Origin: Podospora pseudoanserina
Taxonomy: Eukaryota; Ascomycota; Sordariomycetes; Sordariales; Podosporaceae
Reading direction: 5' to 3'
DNA: 64,000 nt
Assembly: GCF_035222485.1 (NCBI RefSeq)
Contig: NC_085921.1
Coordinates: forward strand, 2,418,001 to 2,482,000
Shown here: positions 34,268 through 45,126 of the stretch, in pieces
How the letters are laid out: the number at the start of each line of letters is the position of its first letter
How positions within the stretch are numbered: the stretch's first letter is position 1
Position numbers and translations under genes: made by a program
The notes under the pieces: model-generated
The model's database searches: none
What the model was told of the DNA's origin: nothing
The model's input: the letters and a program-made list of their open reading frames with translations, nothing else

Positions 34268-36823
34268 ATGATCCCCAACTGGAGGCGCCTCCTGGCAGCC
34301 ACCGCCCTCCTCACTTCTACCACCACCGTCACCGCCACCACCGATGCTGCGGCCCCCTCCAACAACGATGAATCCATCCTCCACAGCGAACTCGCCTCAC
34401 AGCAGAACTCATCACTGCTATGGGGCCCCTACCGGCCAAATCTTTACTTTGGGGTGCGCCCTAGAATTCCTAAATCGTTGATGACGGGCCTGATGTGGGG
34501 GAAGGTGGAGAGTTTCCAGGATTTTCAGAACACGATGCGGTACACCTGTGAGCAGAACGAGGGGATGAAGGGGTACGGGTGGGATGAGTACGATGCGAGG
34601 AACGGGGGGGTGCAGACGATCCACGATAAGGGGAATGGGCTGACGCTCACGACGAGCTTTGTGAAGGTTCCGGGGGGGAGGAATGGGGGGAATTGGGGGG
34701 CGAGGGTGAAGGGGGTTTTGGTGGATCCGGAGCAGAGGACGACGGTGATTTTGTATGTGACGCAGGAGGGCGGTGGGAGGCTGGAGGCGGAGAGGGGCGA
34801 GGAGAAGAGGGGGTATGAGGGGGACGTGGTGCTTAGCGGGGAGAGTGAAGGGTTGGGGGGGTATAAGCTTGTGGTTACAAAGGGGGAGGGGGAGAGGCCG
34901 ACTAGTACGCATGAGATTAGTGAGTTGGAGGCGTGGGGGGAGGGGGGGAGGACGACGGTGCAGAGTTTGCAGTATCCGGACGAGCAGATTTGGCAGGCGA
35001 AGCCGATTGTGTTTCGGCAGTTGAAGGAGCAGGTGGATTGGTTGGTGGAGAACAAGTATGATAATGCCGAGCATGCGCCGCCGGTCTGGCAGGTTTTCAC
35101 GCTGCAGAATAGGCCGGGGAAGGGGAATGTGCACATTGTGCAAAAGGTCTTCAAGGGGGACTTTGAGTTTGATGTGCTCTTCTCTAGCGAGAGTGCGGGT
35201 ACGGAGCTCAAGAGTGAGGATCTGACGAGGGAGATCAAGGCTGGCTCGGAGGAGTTTGGGGAGAGGTTTGGGGGGGTGTTTGCGCTGAAGGCACCGTTTA
35301 ATGCGGACAAGTACAAGAAGTTTGGCCGGAGCATGTTTTCGAACTTGATTGGTGGGATTGGGTATTTCTATGGGCAGGCAGTGGTGGACCGGTCTTATGC
35401 GCCAGAGTATGATGAAGTTGATGAGGGCTTCTGGGAGGAGGCTGCCGAGGCTAGGGCGAGACATGCGGAAGCTTTGGAGGGGCCGCATGAGCTTTTCACC
35501 AGTGTTCCTTCACGTCCATTCTTCCCTCGCGGGTTCTTGTGGGATGAGGGTTTTCACCTGCTGCCTATTGCAGATTGGGACACTGATCTTGCTCTGGAGG
35601 TCATCAAAAGCTGGTTTAACCTCATTGATGAAGACGGTTGGATCGGGCGCGAGCAGATCTTGGGCGCCGAGGCACGCAGCAAGGTCCCTCAGGAGTTCCA
35701 GACTCAATACCCGCACTATGCCAACCCGCCTACTCTCTTCCTCGTTGTTGAGCAGTTTGTCGAAAGACTGCTGAACACCAACGGCACCGCGGCTGTCCAC
35801 AAGGAACGCCTGTCTCAGAGTGAGTCTTTGGCCAACGCTTCGCTCGAGAACCCCGAGGTTGGCCTCGACTATCTACGCAAGATCTACCCGCTGCTCCGCC
35901 GCCAGTTCCAATGGTTCAGAAAGACACAAAAGGGCGATATCAAGTCTTACGACAGAGAAGCATACTCCACCAAGGAAGCTTACAGATGGCGCGGCCGCAC
36001 CACTACTCACTGCTTGACCAGCGGTCTGGATGACTACCCGCGCCCTCAACCTCCGCATCCTGGGGAGCTGCACGTTGACTTGATGTCCTGGGTTGGTCTC
36101 ATGGCCAAGTCACTCTCCAACATTGGCGATGCTCTCGGCTTTGCGGAGGATGTCAGTGAGTACAGGACCATTTTGGACGCTATTGAGCACAACCTTGTCG
36201 ACCTGCACTGGTCCGAGACGGACGGGTGCTTCTGCGATGCCACGATCGACGACTTTGAGGAGAACAAGCTCGTCTGCCACAAGGGCTACATCTCTCTCTT
36301 CCCATTCTTGACCGGCTTGATGAAACCTGATGACCCCAAGGTTGGCAGGATTCTGGCCTTGATTGGCGATGAGGAGGAGCTCTGGACGCCCTATGGATTG
36401 CGCAGTCTCAGCAAGAAGGATGCTCTCTATGAGACGGCCGAGAACTACTGGCGGAGTCCCATCTGGATCAACATCAACTACATGGCTGTGAAGCAGCTTC
36501 ACGTAAGTCTTCTGGTCTTGAAACTTTTCAGGTATGACAAGCTGACTCGGGTTTCATAGTACGTTGCGACACAAGATGGGCCGCACAAGGAGGTCGCCAG
36601 AGACTTGTACTCGCGCCTGCGCAAGAACCTGGTTGAGACGATTTACAATGCCTGGGAGGAGACTGGGTTTGCCTGGGAGCAGTACAACCCCGACACTGGA
36701 AAGGGTCAGAGAACACAGCATTTCACTGGCTGGACCAGCCTGGTGGTCAAGATTATGACCATGGAGGACTTGGAGGGTGGTGCCAAGGCAACGGGGAGTG
36801 AGCACGGTCATGACGAGCTGTAG
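34268..36823 (+). CDS. CWH41: ER mannosyl-oligosaccharide glucosidase (glucosidase I, GH63)
   Basis: Two exons: 34268-36502 and 36560-36823 (2499 nt, 832 aa, matching the roughly 830 aa of yeast Cwh41/Gls1). It removes the outermost alpha-1,2-linked glucose from Glc3Man9GlcNAc2 on nascent glycoproteins in the ER lumen. The N-terminus (NWRRLLAATALLTSTTTV) is a signal peptide or anchor. LLWGPYRPNLYFGVRPRIPKS is the family's N-terminal hallmark. The C-terminal (alpha/alpha)6 barrel shows RPFFPRGFLWDEGFH (about 416-430), DGWIGREQILGAEA with candidate catalytic acids, ANPPT, and YWRSPIWININYMA near the intron. The first 350 codons are very G-rich (GGG, AGG, GAG) while the second half uses C-ending codons, a sharp switch within one gene. 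It is in tandem with RCY1. Confidence 0.95.
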
Positions 36824-37336
36824 TGGGCGAGTCTATGTATGTGTTGGGTTTATGTAGTTATGTACAGTACCAGCGAGGAGTTGGGGGCGAAAGAGCGAAA
36901 TATATACGGTTTTGGTCGGTGGATTTTTATCATTGCTAGTGGTGGTTTAGGGGACTTATATATTCAGCCCGACAGCTGTCGCCAGTTGCCCCACCTGCCA
37001 CCGAAGTAATACGCGGCCCCATTCCGTAACCCGTCATCCCGACGGCCGCTTTAGCGGTCAACCTCCCCGCAGCGGGCTGGGGCTTGTGTCTCATCCCCTG
37101 AAATCGGAATCGTAATATGCGGCCTCGCCCAACCATAATAACTGAAGCTTACATCAAGCTCGACGTCGCCAGAACGCCCAACACTGTAATCAACCAGTCC
37201 TCAGCGCCTTTTGCTTGGTTTTATTTTCAAGCTCCACGATGTCATGACCTGATGCTTTTTTTATGATCCCTTTTCTTTTCTTAACTTTGTAATCCCATCA
37301 GACGATTTATTGGCAGTGATCCAAAAGACCTTGGCA
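36824..37336. other. Intergenic region between glucosidase I and RCY1
   Basis: The 513 bp between tandem genes. It should contain the CWH41 3' UTR and the RCY1 promoter and leader. No coding signal is seen. Confidence 0.55.
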
Positions 37337-40306
37337 ATGTCGAACATCACCCCCCTCCGACGAGCGCCCACCACGGGCGGGGTTGGAACGGGAAAAATGA
37401 CTGCCGCGACGACGACGACGGCGGGGCAAAAATACCATCAGCACTCGACGAGTATATTGAAGACGCTGCAGGCGACCGAGATGTTGGACACGAAGCCTGT
37501 TTTGCCGGCTGGTACGCACCACCCCTCTTTCTAACCCCCCCCCCCTCCCCGGCCCTCAGGAACATAAACTGATGGATATGTGCTTGTAGAAATCATCGCC
37601 ACCATCCTCGACTACCTCCCCGTCCCGGACCTCCTCCGCTTCGCCCGAACGTCCCGCCGGTACAAGGAGATGGTCTACGACGACACACGCTGGGTGGCGC
37701 GGTTAAAGAGCATGGGTGTCTGGGACGAGGCGGAAGCGAGAAAAAGATTCGAGGAGGCGGTGCAGAGGAGACGACAACAAACTATTAGCAGTGGGGTTGG
37801 GAGGGGGCAGCCGATACCACCCCCATCACCAACCGGAACAACAAAAAGAGAGAGTTTATTCTTTGATGCGGATTTAGAACAGGAGAGGAGACAGCACGAG
37901 TTGCTGCAGATACAGCTGCAGAAACAGCAGATTTCTGATTTGAGGGATGGGTTTGAGACGATGAAAGTTTCTGGAGGAGGGTCAGGGGGAGAGCCACCGA
38001 GGGATGTGGAGGGGTTGTTGCTGGTGGTGAAGAACGCGAGGAGTATAAGGGGTCATGCGAGGCAGGAGTATGGGAGGATATACGGGGCGTTGGCGCCGTT
38101 TTATTTCGATTTGGTCAGGGCGAGGACGCATACGGATCCGTTGGTTTTTAAGGTTTTTAGGGATCCGGATCGGCAGGCGAGGATGCTGGCTAATTTGAGG
38201 AGTTTTGCAAGGAGTGACTGGGCGGATGGGGCGGAGGGGAGGAGGGAGAAGTTGGAGGGGATGACGGGGATTTTTGAGAGCGCGGTGCTGAGGGAGTTTG
38301 AGCAGGGGTATGAGTTTTGGGATGTGGACGGGAGGATGAAAAAGTATGCGCATGTGTTGGAGGTGTTGAATCCGGGGAGTAGTGCGGGGGTAGAGCTGTT
38401 TATACAGAAGCATCCGATTTTTGCGGATAGGGAGGTGCTGGCGAATGCGATGGATTGTGTGAATCAGGCCATGGCGGATAGTATCACGCTGGAGCCGTCG
38501 AGGAGGTTTTTTGAGGTGTTGGGGAGGAAGGTGAATGAGCAGGGTGAGATCATTGGGAGGATATTCCCGAGGCCACAGAGGGTGTTTTGGGGGTTTGTGG
38601 ATAAGGTCAGGGAGGAGATTATGGTCGAGTATATCACGCCTTTGTTTGATGATGCGCATCAGAGGAGTATACCGAGTTATTTGAGGGCGGTGTCGGGGAT
38701 TTTTGAGCAGACGATGTTGTTCTTGAGGACGCTGACGCCACCGAAGGGAGGGGAGGTGGATCAGGAGGCGAAGGCGAAGGAGATAGCGTTGAGGATCTTT
38801 GAGCCGCATATTGATTTGTATTTTCAGGACGAGATCGATACGTTTACGGCGCAGGCGGAGAGGGAGGTGGGGGAGTGGGAGAAGAAGTTGTCGGAGCAGG
38901 AGGCGAGTGCCGAGTCGTTTTATATGGGCAGCTTTGCGAACCGGCAGGCGGACAAGAAGGACTTCTTGACGTCGTTCAAGAAGGTGGTTATGATGCCTGT
39001 TACGGTATTGCCTACGAGTCTGGGGTTGCCCATAGGGTCGCCGTTTGCAAGTAGTAAACCTGCTGCGACGGCGGCTGCTAATGGTGGACCGTCGACTCCG
39101 AGTCGGGCAGGGTCTCCTGCGCCAGCGGGCACTCCTGGCGATCGCGCCAGCAGTCCATTACCAGGCAAAGCATTTGCGGATGAATTGGCAGCCAAGGCGG
39201 CGCTGATGACGTCTCGGCTGGAGGGCATCAAATCCCTCTTCAGCATCGAGGTAGCGCTCAGCCTGGTTCACGGAGCTAAAGCGAGCCTAGGTCGTGTCGC
39301 TGTCTTCATCCAGCTTGGAGGCCAAGTCGGCGGCGAGGCGCGAGAGATGTGCGAAACCATTTTCGTCACGCTCCTCCGCATCCTCGGCAACGGCCACGTC
39401 AAGCCTGGTTTCGACAAGGCCGTCACCCATCTATCCCAATACAACCCCCGCGAGGTCAGCGAACACGAAAAGGGAGGCGTGGCCCCCTTGGTCACATTTA
39501 TCGAGCTGGTCAACGTGGGCGACCTCATCTCCCAGATGATCGACGTCTTTTACGAGCAACAGCTCGCCCAGCCGAAAATTGCCGACAGAAACGACTTTTT
39601 GGATCCTGCGGGCATGGCAAAGAAAAAGTTTGAGCAAATGCTCGACGAGAGCGTCGCCGCCGGCCTTAATAAGGGCATCGACGTGCTCATGGACGAGGTG
39701 GAATACATTTGCGCCACTACTCAGTCGCCGACGGACTATAACCCGGGGGGTATCTCTGCTCCTGATTCCATTCTGTCAGGGACGATCCCTGGGATGGAGA
39801 AGGCGCCTGCTCCGAAGCCACCGGCGGGGGCGATAGATATGGACATTGGCCCTTCAAAAACAGCGCAGAGGATCAAGGATCTGGTAGCGTCGCACACCTC
39901 GATGTTGGTGGGCAGCACAGACAAGTCGATGCTTGATGTGTTCAACGGCGAGGTTGGACTCCGGCTCTTTACGGCGGTGTGCAAGCATCTGAAGAGACAG
40001 CGGATCAGCACCGAGGGGGCGATCAAGCTGATTGCGGATATGAATCTCTACTTTGAGTACATCCGCACGCTCAAGAACAAGGACTTGCTCGCGTATTTCA
40101 AGGCGTTGAGGGAGCTGAGCCAGATTTATCTGATTGATGCGAAGCATGCCAAGGAGATGGCGACGATTATTGCTGATGGGGACAGGTTTGGGGGGATCTT
40201 TAGGGCGGAGGAGGTGTATGAGTATGCGGAGAGGAGGGCGGATTGGTATCAGGTGAAGAGGGAGGTGGAGAGGGCCATGTATGGGTTGGAGTGTTGTGTT
40301 ATGTAG
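37337..40306 (+). CDS. RCY1: Recyclin-1/Pof6-like F-box protein with Sec10 region and CaaX tail
   Basis: Two exons: 37337-37511 and 37590-40306 (2892 nt, 963 aa; yeast Rcy1 is about 840 aa). The F-box is near residues 58-100 (IIATILDYLPVPDLLRFARTSRRYKEMVYDDTRW, given here only as landmarks at its two ends). The remainder is a Sec10/exocyst-like helical protein (VFWGFVDKVREEIM, SYLRAVSGIFEQTMLFL, KVVMMPVTVLP, GRVAVFIQLGGQVGGEARE, FIELVNVGDLISQMIDVFYEQQL). The protein ends in CCVM, a CaaX prenylation box like the CCIM end of yeast Rcy1. It probably recycles internalised membrane proteins such as v-SNAREs from endosomes to the plasma membrane, with Skp1 as partner. Codon use shifts from G-rich (38000-38900) to C-rich (39230-39700). 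It converges with the GMC gene. Confidence 0.93.
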
Positions 40307-40661
40307 ACAACTTGGGACATGGACATGAGAGGAAGAGATATAAGGGCAAGGAAGGGATGACGAGAATACAAAAAACGGTTTTGATGGTTGAGCAAAAGCT
40401 CGTTTCGAGATGGTCCTGCCATTGCTATCTATCTGCCTAGTTGTTTGTTCCAATGACCCGACTGCCGTAGAGGTGATACATAGTGTGGAGAAAAAAAGGG
40501 AAAACCAAACGCTGATATGTCGGCCGTATTTGGTGTTTCATATATAATAATGGGTATCCAACTGAGATGGAAAAAGAGAAACACTGAAATCCCTTTCAGT
40601 CTGTATATATAGAGAAGAAACCCCCCCCCCTCAAAAAAAAAGAAACAAGATAACACGCCCC
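40307..40661. other. Convergent 3' intergenic region
   Basis: The 355 bp between the RCY1 (+) and GMC-fusion (-) stop codons. It contains homopolymer C and A runs near 40621-40640. Nothing coding is seen. Confidence 0.6.
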
Positions 40662-43600
40662 CTAATAATAAATCTCATTCCCGTGCACCATCGCCTTGAA
40701 CTCATCATCCGGCTCCTCAAACCTGTACCCCTCCCCCCTCACCACTCTGTCCACCTCCTCCCTCACAAACGGGTACACATCCCTCCACGCGTTCCTCCCC
40801 ATCCACCCATCCAGATGCCCATACCCCGGCACAACCTTGCGCTTGTAATCCCCGTCCTCAAACTGGCTGCACAACACCTCGTACGTCCGCTCGGTAGCCT
40901 CGGGCGACAAGACAGCGTTGTCCCTCCCCACCCAGAGCATGATCGGTATCCCTTTTAGTCGTTGGACATTCTCCCTCGTGTCCAGGGGTTCATACATTGG
41001 CGCATTGGTCATGACATGACCCTCGTAGCCCATCTTCATGAGCAAATTCAGCAACCGCATGTTCACCCCCCCGAAAAACCGGTCGATCTGCCGATGTGTA
41101 GCCTCGTTGAGGTTGTGGTGGTTCCAGCACCGACCAAACACCAACGAAGTTCGGTGGCAGGCGGCATTGTTGCACATTTCTTTGCGGGATTGGGGGTATA
41201 ACCTCAGGGCTTGGTTAAGGAGATACTGAGCCCATCCCTCGTCTTTGCTCGTCGAGCAGCTGAACCAAGAGCCGCAGACGGCGTTGTATAACTTGTCAAG
41301 AGGCAAAGGACCGCCAGCCATGACTTTGGCCATGTTGGCGGGTCCCCAGATGGGGTTCATGAATACCTGTGAGCAGTTTATCCCCAAGATCCAGGAGGGG
41401 GGGATTGTCCCGTCTAGGATGCCGCAGGAGAAGGCTACCGAGCCCATGCAGTGGGCGACGCAGTAGACTTTTTCCGGGGAGGCGAGTTTGGGGGTGAGGG
41501 TGGTGGTCTGGGATTTGCGGATGTATTCCAGGCAGGCGCGGAGGTCGAGGCGGGCGTCAAACGTTGTCCAGTTGTTGCCTGCGATCATGAGCTGGCCGAT
41601 GCGGTGGACGGACACCCAGACGCGGTAACCTGCTCGACGGAAGTAGTTGACTGCGTTGAAGGGGATGGTGGGGAGGGCAAAGATTTGGTGATCGACGCTC
41701 GCGCCGGGGATCATGAAGAGGTCTTTTACCTGGTGGCCTTCTGGGACGTGGGTGGGCTCCCATTTGTGCATGCGGGTTGTTACGCCGTCCGAGGCGACGA
41801 TGGCGTAGGAGCTGTCGGGGTTGGTGTCGTTTGTGAAGCCGGTAAACGTTTGGGTTGGGTATTGGAGGGGGGTGAGAGGGGCGAGGAAGAGGGACATGGA
41901 GCGGCGGGTGAAGTAAGTCAGGAAACTGGCGGCGCTGACGGCTTTGCGGATGAAGCTGCTGCCGGTGGTGGTCATGGTGTTGATCTGGGAGAGGAAGTCG
42001 CTAGGTTGGATTTGCATGATGCCCTTTGCGATGGGGGCGCCTCTGCGCCAGGCGTCCTCGTCGTCGAGATCGCGGCACATGCCTGGGACGTGCTCGCTGA
42101 TGGTCACGTAGAGGGTGCTGGTTGCCTTCCAGAACTGGATAGGGGCCAGGGCAACCGACGAGTCAACCACCTTGTAGCCGTGGAAGTGCAGCCTCCTGCC
42201 ATCGACACCAGTCATGTCAAAGTCGTAGGTCAGGTTGCGAGTCCCCGGAGCTTTGGAGTTGAGGATAAACAGATTAAACTCTCCTCTCTGCACCATGAAC
42301 GGGGACCCACGAATGGCCGGGCAGACAAAAGTGCCGGTCAGCATCCCACGATGCTGCACATGGCTGATCATCTCCTTGGTGTTGAAAGACTGCACGCTAA
42401 GGAAGAACCTCGCGCTCTCACAGAGCGACTTACCAATGCGATGAGCAAGCTCATACGTCGCCCGGTTATCCTCGGTCATCTTGGTATCAGCATGAAGAAA
42501 GCCAGACATGACCTCGGTAAAGCCAATGCCGCTAGCTTTGACAATCCGAGCCTTGTCCATGACCTTCTTTGCCGTCTGAATGCTGATCAGCTCTTCCTCA
42601 GCCTTCAACTGCTCCCGCCTCTGCTTGGGCCTGCACCGCTTGGGAGCATGCGCCGGCTCCCCGAGCAAGTTGAGAATGCCATTCTTCTCCTCGCTAATCT
42701 TGAGCTCCTTGGACTCGCAGTACGCCTCCACCGATCGTTCCGCCAAAGCAGCGATAGTGGCAAAAGGGTTGGCACCCAGCGCAGTCGGAATCACAGAGGC
42801 ATCTGTAACCACAAACCCGTCATGGACTTCCGCTCCGTTTCCGCTAAAGAGCTGACCGACGTGGTTGGTGACACCAGTCCTCCCCGTATTGTCTCGAGCC
42901 ATGCAGGCACCACTAAATTTGGGTCAGAAAAAAGAAGAAAACTTCCGTCGGTGCAACGTGGTACATTCGGAGGAAAAAGACGAAAAAGAAACTTACCCAA
43001 TGGGATGAACCGTGATCTGCTGGCCCATGATCCCGTAAAAGGGGCTGTGTACCAAGGTACCTCCAACATACTCTGTGGCCCGCTCCAAGATGTTGTTGAG
43101 CTTCTTGACGTGGTGGCTGCGAGCGACGCCGAGGAATTCTAGAACGGGCTTGTCGTCCTTCAACGACAGCATGGCCTGATTGCTGTCATGCGACATGACC
43201 AGATACACCTGCGTCCGTTCCGTAGCGCCATTCTTGAAATAGGGTCCCAAAAGTCTAGAACCCCATCTCGCCAGAGCAGCCTGCGTCTTCTCGATGATAG
43301 TATCATCCCTCGGGTCCTTCTTTCCCGGCATGAAGTCCAGCATGACCTGGAAAAGATGCGACAGAGCATGGGGAATAGCCCCCTCCTCAATCACATACCC
43401 ATCCAACGGGTTCTCGTGTCCCTCCCGGTTATCAATCACACTCGTAATCGTTGGCCCGATGGGGTTATACGGCGACGGGACCGGCTTGCCCATCCCGTTG
43501 ACGTGTCTGTCGGTGTTGTATCCAAACGCCAGCATGTCGCCGTTCCCGCTCATGTTCTGTCCGACACTGTCACTCATGGAAAGGCCCATAGCCTTGCTCC

Positions 43601-45126
43601 TGAGTAGGATCTCGGTCGAAGCAATGGCGCCGGCACCGAGGAAGACGGCCTTTTTCGCATGGACCCACATAAGGTCGTTGTGAAGATAGCCTTTGAAGAG
43701 CCCGCGGTTCCTGCCGTGCCAGGCGAAGAAGACGCGGTAGCCTTCTTTCTCGTCCTTTTGAATATACCGCACCTCGCACTCGCAGAACATTTCGGCGCCC
43801 CAGTTCCAGGCGTCGGCTAGGTAGGTGACGAGGGTGGTGGTTTTGGAGCCGTCGTTGACCCCCGTGGCGTCCTGGCCTGTGAGACTGGATGGGGACATCT
43901 CAACGCCGCAGCTGTTGGGACCATTGCGGAAGCGTGTTGTCTGCTTGACCTTCTTAAACTTGTGACCCATGCCCAGGTTTTCGGCTTGTTCCTTGAAGAC
44001 TTTGGTCTTGGGGAGTTCGGGCCACTCGCTGGGGTACTCGGTAGGTTCAAGGACCTGTTCCACCTTCTTGTAGTCTAAGCCACCACTGTCAGTACACACG
44101 TTTCCATCGTATCCTAGATGCAATGGGGGTTCTCACACTTATCCAGGCCCTTTGGGTTTTCCCTAATCTCCTTAGGCCAGGGCTTCATAGACAGCGTCTG
44201 CTTATCCGCCTCCATAAACACATTCGCATTGATCAGACTAGTGCCACCGAGACCTGTTCAACGTCAGCACAAAAGAAACCCCTAACCCGGACTTCAGATC
44301 AAGACTCACCGTTACAAACAACCGCATTCTGTCCCTTCCCAAAAATCATATGATACATGCCGGTAGGGTTCCCGCCCTCCACCAGTTTCCCCTTTAAAAA
44401 CGCCGGCGCCAGCTGCCCCGAGTAGTGCAGCTCCTTGAACGCCTCCACCGCGCCGGTAGGATACTCCCCCGGCCACTTCTCCCTCCCCCTCTCAAGCACA
44501 CAGACCGACTGCCCCGTCCTCGCCATGCGGGAGGCGGCAACACCACCGCCATACCCAGATCCGATCACAACCACGTCGTACGATCCCCTCAGCAGCTCAA
44601 GCGGCTTGGAGATGCGAGGAAAAGCCTTGTCGTCTCTCCCGTCGGTGTACCCCCTGATCTTGGCCCGGGAGGTGCTGTGAGGGGAGGGGTCTTGCTGGTG
44701 GCCCTCGTAGGTTTCGATGGGGTGGGAGTCCTGGCGGGAGGGGGTTGTGGCTCTGGGAGGAGGGGCGGTTTCCTCGCTGATGAGGGTTTGGGTGCTAAAG
44801 ACAGAGGCTGCTCGGGGGTTGGGGCTGGAGGAGGAGCTGGACATGGCTGCTTCGGTTGAGGAAGAGGATTCCGAGTCGGCGGTTCGGACTCTTCTGTGTC
44901 GCAGGTTGGGCTCTGTCTCTGTCCGGTTCCTTACGCTGTCATGCGTCAAATCGGCTGGACTGTGGACGATGTGAAGATGGTCGATGGAGAGCTGGCCTCT
45001 GGTGTCGGTGGTGCCAGGGCTATCAATGTGAAGGGCTGGGGTGAGAGGAGGTGTGTAGGGCCCGTTCGGTCCGTTGGGATGGGCTCCCAACATCTCCGAA
45101 GGGTTTTGTCTCTCGGATTTGTCCAT
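40662..45126 (-). CDS. GMC oxidoreductase (cholesterol-oxidase-like) fused to an alpha/beta-hydrolase
   Basis: Four exons: 45126-44310, 44253-44139, 44085-42997 and 42912-40662 (4272 nt, 1423 aa). The start is the first ATG of the frame. Residues 1-185 are disordered (Ser/Thr/Pro-rich). The FAD-binding motif GSGYGGG is at 189-195 with VLERG beta2-end Glu near 206; GLGGTSLINANVF follows the first intron. The GMC C-terminus has VHPIGGACMA with an active-site His near 671 and ANPFATIAALAER, as in cholesterol oxidases. A middle domain of unknown role runs about 760-1000 (GIGFTEVMSGFLHAD...RGSPFMVQRGEFNLFI). The C-terminal alpha/beta-hydrolase has elbow AHCMGS with Cys1162 in the nucleophile position, Asp1338 (VGRDNAV) and His1373 (GYGHLDGW). 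Oxidation of a sterol-like substrate followed by acyl transfer or hydrolysis is an inference. No transmembrane segment is clear. Confidence 0.88.

Noticed and set aside
41451-43142. 563-codon + strand frame opposite the GMC fusion
   Set aside because: An antisense shadow; it crosses a GMC intron and shows no recognisable protein family.
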